DNA of 64,000 nucleotides from Pleurodeles waltl (Eukaryota > Chordata > Amphibia > Caudata > Salamandridae): NCBI RefSeq assembly GCF_031143425.1, contig NC_090445.1, positions 1,193,408,691 to 1,193,472,690 on the forward strand. The letters are read 5' to 3'. Position 1 is the first letter of the stretch; each line of letters starts with the position of its first letter. Below the pieces are notes generated by a model. The model ran no database searches and was not told where the DNA came from. It saw only the letters and a list, made by a program, of their open reading frames with translations. A program made the position numbers and the translations under genes. Positions 53,631 to 64,000 of this stretch are shown here, piece by piece.

Positions 53631-54925
53631 TCATAAAGGTCGGCATAGTATTTATAGAATTCGCAATTGATCTCTGTCTGGGTGCATCTGCTGTGCTCCA
53701 TGGGGTGGGTTAATTCAACTATAGCTGTGCTCATATGCGTAGGATTTGCTAACCTGTAATGAACTTGCATAGTTCCCCTCTGAGTGTGCGTGTGTGCTAT
53801 ATAGGCTTTATAGTCATAACAGCTTAGTTGTTCAACTGCTACTGCTGTCGTTTCTCGTACTGTGAGGAGTGTTGTTTGTAATTCTGGAGCGTTTGGATGT
53901 TGCTTTTCAAGTGAGCGCAGCACTTGCTCTGCTTTCTGTATGTCATGTAGTAGCATCCGACGTGCATCGGTAGCTGTTGAAATGCAGTTCCCTCTAGTGA
54001 CCACCTTGAATGCGTCCCATTCTGCCAATTTTGAGCTTGTCGAGCTTCTGTTAACCTCCAAGTAAGCATCTATTGTTGCGCTAATGGTATGTGTAAAAGC
54101 TGGATCCTCCAATAGAGCTGGCTGGAGTCGCCAGGTGGGAATCGGCACGTGAGTCCATGACCACCCCAGCTTAATTAACAATGGGTTATGATCGGCTAGC
54201 GTTCGGGTTAGATACTCGGTCAGGTGTGTTCATGGATGTATATCTGGAGAGCATAGGAATGTGTCCAGCCTCACATGCAAATCATACATTGGCGAGTAAA
54301 AGTAGGAGTCCCTGCAATCTGGATGCTGGATGCACCACGAGTCAACCAGGCCTCAGTCCCTCTGCCAAGTGCGGTAACCTTGAGCTGTTCTGTTAACCGG
54401 TGAAGAGGGTGGGGTGGGATGCGATCTATCTGGCATCGTATGTGCTATGCAATTAAAATCTCCCCCTAGCAGTACCAATCCCGTTAAGTGCACTGCTAAT
54501 TGTTCAGAGATGGAGGCAAGGAATCCCACCTGGTCTGTATTGGGACCATGAATGCTGCCCAGCACTATTTCCCTCCCATCTAACTTTCAAACAATTATAG
54601 TGTAGCGTCCCAACAGGTCTATGACAGTCGTTGTGTGTTGGTATGGTACCCCATGTTTGACCCATAATAAAGTCCCTCTGGCATAAGCCGAATAAGTGGT
54701 ACAGTAGACCTGACCTCTCCTTCTCTGGAGGGCACGGCTCTCTACAGTATCTAGGTGCATCTTCTGAAGCATCGCAATTTGAATTTCCCTTCTATTGAGA
54801 TAGGAAAATACCTTGTGTCTTTTAGTCATGGATCGTATTCCTGTAACATTCCATGTGAGGAACTTAAAACTCAGTGTGGCCTCCATGAGTTGTATGGTGA
54901 AGAACACATTGGGTCCCAGTCCCAC
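53618..54925 (-). pseudogene. LINE C ORF2, endonuclease and linker
   Basis: The endonuclease begins near 54900 with FLTWNVTGI, then LQKMHLDT (the QE motif glutamate replaced), GTLLWV, and GGDFNCIA (near 54455). These are AP-endonuclease motifs of L1. 54181-53618 is the long linker to the reverse transcriptase. The frame breaks near 54590 and 54350. The loss of the usual glutamate in the LQE motif suggests the nuclease would be inactive even without the frameshifts. Confidence 0.8.
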
Positions 54926-55481
54926 CCCAGAAGAGCCCCTTCCTGATCAGTATGTATATGAGACATATCCAGGCAACACAACATAAACTGTTATGTAACT
55001 AAATACAATTTTCCCCAACTCCCCTTACCCAGGGCAAAAAACTAAATGTTCTCGCCCAAACAGTCAAAGAACTGAGTCAAAAATACTCATGCCCTCTAAC
55101 GTTCAGGCTACATTGTGAGCTGGGGTGGTGATTCCGTTGTGCTGCGGCAGGGTGCTCTGGGTGCCTCCATCCCACCCCTCAACTTGCTGTCTGCCATGTG
55201 GAGATTAGGCATACTCGTGTAGTAAGGGTGATGTTAACAACACCACGGGGGCAGGACGCACCAATCTCAATAGCTTTTGGTAGAAGCTAGCCGGCCGGCT
55301 GGCCAATGTTTGGAGGTCCCAGTCAAGTACAGCTGCAGTGCTCCGCTGCCTATCTATAAGAGTTCATCTGCAGTGTTTGGGGTGACCACTGATAGAACTA
55401 CAATCGAACAGGTTGAAACTGTGGTCTCGCTCTCAGAGTCTGTTCATCACACATCTGTCTACTCGGGGATATCATGCGCTG

Positions 55482-56453
55482 CTAGGCCCCACCCAGCCAT
55501 GTGACCACCACCATCACCTTCTGCCATTCTTCCTGTACTACTACTGGTGTGGGTGGGTCAGTCCAGGGCTGTGGCTGTTTCCTACGTTGACGCTTCCTCT
55601 TTCTGTGTCGGACAAGGGTGTCTGAGTCAATGTTTGGCAAGAGTTCAAGCCAGGTCCACGCCTCTTGGGGCGTGTTAAAGAAATCCACCCCTATGTGGGT
55701 GACCACTCGAAGCCGAGCCGGAAATTGAATGGAGTATGGGAGCTCCAACTCTCTGAGTTTTTGTTTCACAGACATGAAAGCTGCCCTCTGACGTTACAAT
55801 TCTTGAGAGAAGTCAGGGATTACTGATACTTTGCTGTTGTAAACCTTCAGGTCTTCCCAAAGGCATGACCTGGCGCAGTATGGTGTCCGGATCTTTATAA
55901 TGAAGTAGCCGCACTATCACTGACCTTGGCGGAGGTGCCCTGGCAGGCACTCTATGGGTTCTCTCCAGTGCGAAGAAGGGCAAAAGTCCTTCCGGTGCCA
56001 CGACGGATTTGAACCATTCTTCCAGATAGCCCACCATGTCGGAGCCTTCAATTTTTTTTTTTCTTTTTCCTGTGAATCCACTCACCCTGATGTTGTTGTG
56101 TCTTGCTTTGTTCTCGGCATCCTATGCTCTATGCTCTAATTCTTTTAACCAGGCTTCGATGGCCGTCATGCGCCCATCTGCTGAGGCCAAGGTAGGAGTT
56201 GCTGCTGATAGCTTCCTTCTGTCGCAGTGACTCTCTCTTTCAAGCGGGCCGTCTCGAAGGAGGCCCAAATCTATGCTCAGTGTCTTTTTTTTTTTAATTC
56301 AGTTGCTGTCCATGAGTCTGCTATGGCCTAAAGTACGTCTGGTAGGGTTGGGCTAGTTACAGCGGACTGATTTGGCTCCGCCATCTCGTTGGTTAGTTGT
56401 GCCGGCGAGGGCCCTTCCAGATCTCCACTCCTCTTCTTGGTTGCTTTCCCCAT
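55482..56453 (-). pseudogene. LINE C ORF1 (L1 RNA-binding protein)
   Basis: An AUG at 56453 opens Met-Gly-Lys-Ala-Thr-Lys-Lys-Arg-Ser, the usual start style of vertebrate L1 ORF1, and stops after about 42 codons. The middle (56085-55813) has the RRM-like region with FALERTHRVPARAPPPR and VIVRLLHYKDPDTILR. The last part (55775-55482) has LPYSIQFPARLRVV and FFNTPQEAWTWLE, the L1 C-terminal domain. ORF1p forms trimers that coat the element's RNA (established for L1). Stops and frameshifts break it near 56330 and 55800. Confidence 0.82.
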
Positions 56454-56459
56454 TTGCCT

Positions 56460-57649
56460 CTGCATGAAGGGTAGACTCTCGTTCTCAGGTGTCTACAACG
56501 ACCAGATACGAGGTTCTCCTCTATGCTACGTAACACCATCCTGCCTGAAACCCTTGCGGTGAGGCTGACCGTTGCATTCTGGTGAAACTGGAGTTCTGGC
56601 CCCTCTTAGGACTCTGAAGCTACATGCGAACCCCAGCTGTGTCCCTATTAACTGTCAGTATGTTGGCTGTTTCATGGATGGGGGTCTGCTGAGTCAGCAA
56701 ATTCACTCTTGTCCTTCTTCCCTTAGTCTGTTCGGGTTGTGTGGGGGAGGTCTCATCTTCCACAGAGCAGGTGAGAGCGTTGCCTCAGGTCGCCTTGTTA
56801 CGTCGCTTCCTTCTCCTCTACTGGGGACTACTCCCCATAGTGCCCCTGGTATTACTGGTCTTTCTGCCTGGTATGTCTCCCTTGCCAGATGTGATACCTT
56901 GATCTTTTCTCTGTTCTCAGGGGTTTGCAGTAGTGTCCTGTGTCCCCATCAGGTGGCCCCGCTTGTTCAGGCAGTCCAAGTCCCTCAGGAGGTCCCCCAG
57001 GGGTTCATCGTGTTAAACGCTGCAGCTGTAGTTCACTTTAATTCGCCATGTGGCAACCATGGCAGCCAGGGCCCATTGTAGTTGGCCCCCTCTTCCCCAG
57101 CCAGGCTACCCAGGTGTCCCTCCCAGGAGTCTCTCCTCCGCCCCCTGCACTACCGGGGCCTCCTCTATTGAAAGGTCTACATTCAGCTCCAGCTGGCCGC
57201 CGTCAAGAATATCTTGCCCGGTGGCCTGCCTCAATGCCCTGCAGCAGCACTTCGCCACTCCGGCCCCTCAGCCCAAATGTCACTGCCTTAGGAGTACCTA
57301 TGTCTGTGGCCAGTCGGTCTCTACTCAGTTAAGTCCTTCCTCCGCCGCAGCTCTCCAGCCACTGAGGCCACCGCTGCCAGGGTCCCGCCCCCGAGCAATC
57401 TGAAGCTCGTGTGGGTCCCCAATGGTGCCACCCGGATGGGACGCTCAGTGGCCCATCAGGAATCTAGTTGCCTCGACCTGGCCGGGCCCAGCCTCCCCTC
57501 TCCTCCTCCCGCTGTCGATCGGGCCCACGTCCTCAGACTCAGCCTCTAGGAACACGGCCGAGTCGCCCAGCCACCATCTTGTGAAGGTCGCGCTTCTCCA
57601 CTTCAGGCCCCAGATTCAGCTGGTTGCCGGCTTTAGGGTGCCCAATGAT
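56460..57649 (-). promoter_or_regulatory. LINE C 5' UTR and probable promoter
   Basis: About 1.2 kb upstream of ORF1, markedly GC-rich toward the 5' end (57050-57649). On the sense strand CAAGATGGTGGC (complement of 57567-57578) resembles the YY1 site near the start of mammalian L1 promoters. Open frames on the + strand here (56572-57403) are antisense, composition-driven, and not treated as genes. Confidence 0.6.
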
Positions 57650-57661
57650 CCAGTATCTACT

Positions 57662-60600
57662 TCTAGTTGTATACTCTACTGCCTCTTCTGGAAATGTTTC
57701 TCTTGTTCCCTTACAGACTAGTTTTTACATTTGTTCAGATGGTGTTTACTTCTAATGTAATCTCCTTTAAAAAATAGTTTCAGGTCGGCTTGTGTGACTG
57801 TTCTTGTTTACGAGGAATTATTCCTCTGTTCACTATTAAGGGCCAGTAGTTTCCTGACCTCGGAGTCCTCTTTCCACTTTCTCAGCCAAACTGATTATTT
57901 CATTCTGGAGTGTCCCTTTACTTGGTTTAATTAGTTAAGGAGAATTTTGTTGAACGGGGATGTTAAAGTATTTCTGTTTGATGTTTTTGTACTTCCTGGA
58001 TGTCCGGATTCTCCACTAAGATAGTTAAAGCCAGATGGCAATCCCAGGGAATCCCTTTCCCTTTTAGGGTGATTGAAATGGAAAATGTTCTGTGTCCTGT
58101 CAGTGAGGCTGCAAAAACTTTAAACAGAACATATAGCCCTTTGAATGGTTCACTACCTTGTTTGACCTGGAAAGAACAGGACTTGGTCACTCTTTATTAG
58201 TTTTCTTGGCCGTGTATTTCAGTCATAGCTCCTCTTTTACTTTATGTAGCTAGGCTTTAACTTAATCTTGGGACAAGTTTTAGCTCTTGCCATTTGTTTG
58301 TGGAAATCTGGTCATATGAATCCAATGTGTCCGGAGCTGTGGTTGCCTCTTCTATTCTCTCCTGATCATGTCCACAGTATGGGAATTTGCTTTCCACCTA
58401 CTAATTCGGAAAGGCTGAGCCCCATTCTGTCTGAGGGGGAAAAAACAGCCCAGGTAAGCAAGTGCTCCCAGCATTGATTTTATGTGACCACAAGCTTTTT
58501 GAGTATTATTTGAAGCAATTGAAACATCTGTCTTGGGAAGGTACGCCATGCTTGATGCTTCACTTCAGATACAAACCCTGTACTTCAGATTGCAGTAGGT
58601 GGAACAGTCTGGGGGACTGTTGACCATGCCCTAATATTATGGCATGTGTTGGCATTTTCCTTTTCCTGCACATTTGAGGGAAGTGGTTCTCTATAAGCAT
58701 CAACCTTCCAGCTAACCATTTCCTTCACTCAGCTCAATGTTCTAGATAAGCCTGGCTCCTTCACATCCATGCATGTCAGAAAGGGGGAACAGCAGGTGAG
58801 TATATCCCACCCTTGTGGGAATTATCGACATCCTGCAATGCTACAGGCGCCTCTATGGGATCTTTATAGATAGACTATAGTTGATTTTACTATTCACATC
58901 ATCCCTGTTGAATTTTCTTATTGGGCACTTTGCAGATTATCATTCTTCGTTAAATTCCCTCCTGTTCCACGTGAACTCTACACAGTTTTTACTTGTGAAG
59001 AATTAATTGCTCTTACCTGTAAGGCAGTGCCATCTGATTATGCATATTAATTCTACAGCCATTTACCTTGATAACAATGTAAGGATTGTCATTGCTAAGT
59101 TATGAACACTCCACCCAAGCTGTGAGTAAAATTGCTGCTCACCAAACGATAAATATAAGTTGAAATCTCCCCATTTTACCCTACAGGTATTTGGGTGTGT
59201 ATAGTTATAAGCACTGCTTCTGTGTGTTTCTTTTTTTCCTATATAAACAGAATAGATATATTCATTGATTTGCATATGCAGCAGACATCCCATGTGGTTA
59301 TCTTTAAAAACAGGAACTTAAGTATTTGTGTAACCTTGCCCTCGACCTGATATCAATAAAAGCTGACCCTATATTTGATGTATCCATGTCCCAGCAGCAG
59401 CTCATTGAATAAAGGATTTGCACCCAGGATCCTGAGGCACTATGGTGAAGTACAACACTTCCCTCCCTGCCTCCATTATTGTACAGAGCCAGTTCTCCCC
59501 AAATGACCCTATTGTTGGTTTTGATGGGTTGAGCTGCGATGCAATGCATGCCTTAACCATGCATGCTTTAACCATGTATGATAAGTATAATAACATAAGT
59601 AAAAAAAAAACAATGTGTAAATGCCCTATGGCTTTTGAAAAAGCAGGGGCTCCACCAGCCATCTTTTAATGTTGTGGTAAATAAGTATCCTGGGTCAGTC
59701 CATGTCACCAGGAGAGATTTACCATATCTTTAAATATCTCCGAGCTGGAGGTGTTTGTTCTTAAGCTGAAGTGCAAGGCCACCTTGTGGTCTAGGGCTGA
59801 ATTTTGTGGCCTGAAAAGTTATTTTAAAAAAATAGACTAAACGACATGCTTATTTTTTGGTAAGGGTGTATTAAAATATTTTATGACAGTCACTTGTATT
59901 AGATATTGCAATTCTGGAATTTATAACAGGTTCATTTGGCTATAGTTACTGGTGATTATTTTGACGAAGACAGTAGCCCTGCTTTACATATGTTGATGGT
60001 GCTGACCTACTGATAAATCCATTACACCTTCTTCCTATATTTTTGTGTTCTGACCCTTTGTCAAAGTCAGTAGGTCTGCTTTACTTCAAATGAAACCCTT
60101 TTAAGGACTGCCTTATTTTAAATTACACCCTTTATATTGATACATCACATGGTCAGCCGTGCATGGGTTTGGACTCCAGTGTGGATTGGGCAAAGAGCCT
60201 TGACAGGCCCTGTCTCCAACCCCATACTGCACACTGCGACGGACATCATACTTTATGTAAAAAATTAAAAAATAGACATTGAATGAAAACAAAGGTTAAG
60301 GTGATGTTATAGTTAGAAATCATAACAATATGTTACTTAACGATAAAGACAAATGAAAAATAATTGAAAAAACAAAGGTTAAAGGAACACTATAGTTAGG
60401 TGAAAATATCAGTTAAAAAATACCGTTTTAAACCAATGAAATGTATTAGTTTTAATTATCTCAAATAACTACAACTCATGCTCGAAATTAACTAACTCAC
60501 TTCCATCCAATGCACTGATAATTACCTCCCAAATTACTCATGACATATTCTATGACATCATTGATAACATCACTGCAACATTTGAAATGACATAGATGAC

Positions 60601-62850
60601 AACACTCACAGCAGGGGTGGCAAGTCATATTTACTTTAGAGTACGAATATATATATATATATAAATATATATATATATTTCTATCACAGAAAGCACAGAT
60701 AAAAACGCTGAGACAGGGCATAGTGCAGTTGGTTTACTTAAAAAATGTAAAAAATCTCTGACCCCTTTCGATCGACTTGTGGTCTTGCTCACATGTACAT
60801 ATATATTACATTTTTTTCTTGCTTGGGAGAAACTGCCCCAAACATCTTAACCCCCTCCTATTTTAATTTACTCCTAACCTGCCTTACCACTAGCCACCCC
60901 ACATCCAAAAATGACCATACCTTCCTTTACCACTACCCACTTCTGAGCCCTAAACTTATAATCAGTGCTTACCATGCGGGTAAATGTTCAAATACTTACC
61001 TGCGTGGTAAAAGCATCTATATAAAGAGTGCATATCCTTTTGGTGGTGCTAGAGGCAGTGGAACTCTGGTTGTGCTTTTTGATGACCAGCGTAATTCAAG
61101 CACGTTAACTCTACATATTCTTGAGTGATTTAATACGCTTGATGCTCACTAAGGAAAGAACGGTGTGATATGAGTTGGAACTTATGCATTCCAAATGTGC
61201 TGCTCACTGCCGGGATGTACATTAAGAAGAGGAACACAATAGTAAATAAAGCTGTTGGTTCTTAGTTTTAGTCTTGGCACGAGGTAAGCACTGCAGCCCA
61301 TAGAATAGGTGACTGAAGAACAACTCTTAAGGTTCTTATCAAAAGACCTCCACATTTTTTTGTCCGTAAGCACGTTTTATAACAAATAGTTTATATTGTA
61401 AGCAAACATTGTTACTTCATTATCACTGTCAAGGAATTCGAAAAACTGAAGCATTACAACGATTGCCATAAAAATCTTCAGTATCACTTCCTCTCTTTGG
61501 TGATTAGGGTAAGTTATCACCCAGCGTGCAAGTTAAATGAACCTCCAAAAACAAATACAGTGAAACAAGAGGATTGAGCAGAGGCTTAGCCTCTTAGTAA
61601 GTAAGACAAAATACCCTCCGGGGGAGGTGGGGCAAGAGGTAGAGTGGAAGAGTAATGTGACCCAACAACATCATTGCTTCTTATCTAAGGCGAGTATGTC
61701 AGTGGTTTATTTTTAAGGGTCAGCAACAACTAAAGAAGCCGTCATCATAGGTTTGTGAAGAGAATTGGGGTTTACAGAGAATATCATCATAAAAGCCCAC
61801 AAGTCCTCCTTAAACTTAGGGGGAGCACCTTACAGAAGGATGGGCATGTTTCCTCATCACAAAGAAATCCCAGAATGTCACCAGCTTCTCTTACCATCAT
61901 AGTGGAATTGCATTTTTCCACCGGGGTCAACCTTGTATTTCTAGCATGCATCATAAGTGCCTACAATTGGAGTTCTCTCCTGGGTCTCCAAAAAGTATTG
62001 ACAACTGAGTTTCTAATTTCAAGATTGTCACCTGTTTAACAAAGATGCTTTGACATGCCCATTCCAGGAAATATGCTGGATTTTGCTGGCAAGGGTAAAG
62101 TGGCGGATGTATGTCTTCTCTTTCAGATGAATATTGGATATGGGGCTCACTCACAAGCCTTGAGTGTAATCTGCTGAAATCCTCAACATAATGCAATGAC
62201 ACGATCTCTGCTGGCAACATAGGCAGTGTATGGCGAGGGTAGCATTGCTTCTGAGGTGTCGAGGGCCTAGATTCGGTAGTTTCCCAAGGAAAACACGAAC
62301 TTCTCAAATCGAGACACACTTTGTATCCTGTGCATGTTGCCACAAGTAATCACAAGACTTTGACTTTAGGGACTTCCTCACATATGGCATGATAGCACAG
62401 TCCAGGAAACTGGATAGGGCTTTCTTGATCATGAGGATGTAAAGGAATACTGTAAGGTACCAACAAATGTATGCTCTACCATTTTGGGCCCCTGTTGAGC
62501 GGTCCAATAATATGTCCACATGTTGTGATGCAGTCTAAAGCTGCACTGAACAATATTCAAAAGCTTTACCTATTACAATAGACCTATATTCAGTGAAAAT
62601 CCATATCCAGATGTTTGGTTGCTAGTGAATGATTTGTAATTCTTACACAATTAGCCTACATTTTGCAGTCCCATTTATTTAAAGTCTTACGCTATCAGTT
62701 TCAGAGTTGCTGGAACAGGGTCTGCTTGTAGAACTCTTTAAAGATGTTTTTCAAGCTTGAGATTGTCTTTGTCCTGCTTGTTTGTTTAGCTGAATATTAA
62801 CAGGACTACTTTCCCTTTTCCATATGACTCAAGGCCTTATTCTAGCCACA
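57662..62850. other. Non-coding stretch upstream of the promoter-like region
   Basis: No coding region is supported over 5.2 kb. A poly-A run is at about 59600-59610. A partial 80-bp duplication occurs at 60283-60400, where the phrase ACAAAGGTTAA followed by CTATAGTTAG- or TTATAGTTAG-type text is seen twice. An AT microsatellite follows at 60647-60678. The remainder looks like ordinary intergenic or intronic sequence. Confidence 0.5.
60647..60678. repeat. AT microsatellite
   Basis: A run of alternating A and T of about 32 bp with one interruption (ATAAAT). It is a simple sequence repeat. Confidence 0.85.
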
Positions 62851-62859
62851 GCGATATCA

Positions 62860-63230
62860 GGGCGCACTGGAAAACCAAAATGCTCAAACCAGCCCCACTC
62901 CGTACCTCTAAGCCTGCTCTTACTTTCTTTGCACCCAGAAATTCTCCCGCTTTCTCTCCTCTCTGGTCACTTTCTCTGTACCTTCCTCCTCCGCCTCTTC
63001 CTCTTCTCTCTCTTGAAGCCTCACGATGTCTGCGCAATCAAACTCGTGGCGTGAGGGAAAGTGACAGAGGCAGGATGGCGGCCCTGTGCTTTTAAAACCG
63101 TTTCCCAGCAACCGGCAAATGCCGGGGGAGCAAACGCCATTCTGAGCTGCATTATGGCTCTGATTACTGATATCAGCCGACAATACAACGTTTACTTCGG
63201 GGTAGGGTGAGGAGGAGACGAACGAGTTCC
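62860..63230 (+). promoter_or_regulatory. Candidate host-gene promoter region
   Basis: Unlike the surrounding AT-rich DNA, this stretch has many CpGs, a long pyrimidine tract (62940-63015), and a classical AGGATGGCGGCC (63072-63083), which is the YY1 motif of many housekeeping promoters. A second GCCAT box lies at 63136-63140. At 63100-63112 GTTTCCCAGCAAC resembles the X-box bound by RFX factors in ciliary-gene promoters, with one imperfect position. A candidate exon lies 200 nt downstream on the + strand. Promoter status and direction are inferred; no TATA box is evident. Confidence 0.42.
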
Positions 63231-63417
63231 ATTTTCAGGGCAATAAGCATTGAAAGGTTTTTGTTTTGCACACTGAAGATAAGGTGGACACTGTTAATAC
63301 TTAAAACACGAAATTATCCTAATATTTCTCAAAAGTGCTTGACTTTCAGCTAAAAAGCTGCCTGGCATTTTCTTTGTTTTTTGTCAGGCAATTTATATAT
63401 TTTTTATTTTGATACAG

Positions 63418-63495
63418 TGACGGAAATGCTGGTGAATGTTCTCAGTATTTGCTCAGATGATGAACTGATGACTGAAGGAGAAGATCAGTTTGACG
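63418..63495 (+). CDS. Candidate coding exon of an unidentified gene
   Basis: A 78-bp segment is preceded by a pyrimidine-rich tract and CAG (63385-63417 region, TTTTATTTTGATACAG) and followed by the donor G|GTAGGA at 63496. In one frame it is open and reads [20 protein letters not shown], acidic at the end, entered after one nucleotide of a codon and ending one nucleotide into the next. I do not recognise the protein. An internal AUG (63426) could be the start if the upstream exon is non-coding. The position just after a promoter-like stretch supports an early exon of a host gene running to the right, beyond the window. Confidence 0.38.
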
Positions 63496-63499
63496 GTAG

Positions 63500-64000
63500 G
63501 ATTATTTTCAAGCCTATTATAAATTCACGGGATTTCATTTATTTGTTGAGATGGTTCTTTTTCGCTAAAGCCTTCTGTCTTGTGTATGATTCATTTGCAC
63601 GTTTTAGTTTAAGTATATGCCAATCTTGGCAATTTAATTACATTACCACAAGACTCTGAGACATATTTGCATTACTTGTACATAATCTGTTTAGTTTGTT
63701 GCAAAACCTCCACTAATTTATTTTATAACTGAGGTCGGTGCACTGTACTGCCATTAGTTTAAGGCCGTTCAGCATTTCTTGTTCATTTACAATGTATTCT
63801 CTACTTTTGAAATGTTTGTCTGCTACACTTGGGTACTGAATTATAACACAACATGACTTTATATAAAAATGACATGTATTTAATGCTCAGGCATTCGGCA
63901 TATATAAAAGTATGATTCCAGGAAGATTTAAATACGGGTTTAATTTCCCAAATATCATGTACAAGTTATGCAAGCGGTTATAACTTTTCATTCATATTAC
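63500..64000. other. Probable intron after the candidate exon
   Basis: AT-rich sequence with no further supported exon before the window ends. An open frame through to 63659 continues past the donor but becomes hydrophobic and motif-free, as expected for intron read-through. Confidence 0.4.

Larger units (their letters stand above)
50764..57649 (-). mobile_element. LINE C: full-length but degraded L1-clade retrotransposon
   Basis: A 6.9-kb element on the - strand, with a T run (the poly-A tail in reverse) at 50764-50775. The direct repeat CCAGCATCTACT (50752-50763) and CCAGTATCTACT (57650-57661) match at 11 of 12 positions, a typical L1 target duplication. The RT motifs GTRQGCPLSPLLF and the ORF1 C-terminal motif (AHRVPAR-like) are those of the vertebrate L1 clade, unlike LINEs A and B. 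The coding regions are broken in many places, so this is older than LINE B or evolved under weaker constraint. Confidence 0.9.

Noticed and set aside
56572..57403. Open frames of 94-169 codons on the + strand
   Set aside because: They are antisense in the GC-rich 5' UTR of LINE C and explained by low stop-codon density.
60283..60400. Local 80-bp duplication around ACAAAGGTTAA
   Set aside because: Only about 35 bases are clearly duplicated in AT-rich DNA. It is too little to define a repeat without other copies.

Overview
The window looks like intergenic or intronic DNA from a very large, transposon-filled vertebrate genome. I infer a salamander, most likely a newt-type species. The reasons are a DIRS retrotransposon, three LINEs of 5.6-6.9 kb, several non-autonomous DNA transposons, almost no host coding sequence, and interspersed families I recall (from memory, unchecked) from newt sequence. 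Nothing looks bacterial; there are no operons, CRISPR arrays, or tRNA or rRNA genes that I can see.

Layout. 75-3771: a piggyBac-like non-autonomous element, with TTAA at both ends, matching terminal repeats and many internal palindromes. 3772-7640: non-coding, with a CTAGGGG repeat cluster. 7650-13550: a decayed DIRS-like element on the + strand (gag-like region, reverse transcriptase, RNase H, tyrosine recombinase, inverted terminal repeats). A 344-bp hAT-type element with an 8-bp target duplication is nested in its recombinase gene. 13560-23990: non-coding, with a second hAT-like element at 21382-21858. 23995-29602: LINE A on the - strand. 29610-39830: mostly featureless AT-rich DNA with a foldback element at 33008-33173. 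39840-47900: an older repeat split by LINE B (41585-47581, - strand), flanked by a 9-bp target duplication. 47990-50460: another long non-coding repeat containing a 48-bp minisatellite. 50764-57649: LINE C, an L1-clade element on the - strand, with a 12-bp near-perfect target duplication. 57662-62850: non-coding. 62860-63500: a CpG- and YY1-motif-bearing promoter-like stretch, followed by a small splice-flanked open exon. This is the only candidate host gene.

The most interesting signal is shared by LINE A and LINE B, two diverged copies of one LINE family. In both, ORF1 ends with Ile-Asp and a single UGA followed by C, and ORF2 continues in the same frame. In LINE B the context is UGA-CUA, the known leaky-stop context, and no AUG lies close downstream. 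This suggests ORF2 is made by stop-codon readthrough as an ORF1-ORF2 fusion, although re-initiation remains possible. The same two copies share a GC-rich 5' promoter unit and a 3'-terminal hairpin followed by CCGAA. All LINE, DIRS and DNA-transposon genes here are broken by stops and frameshifts, so the window is a record of nested insertions rather than a set of working genes.
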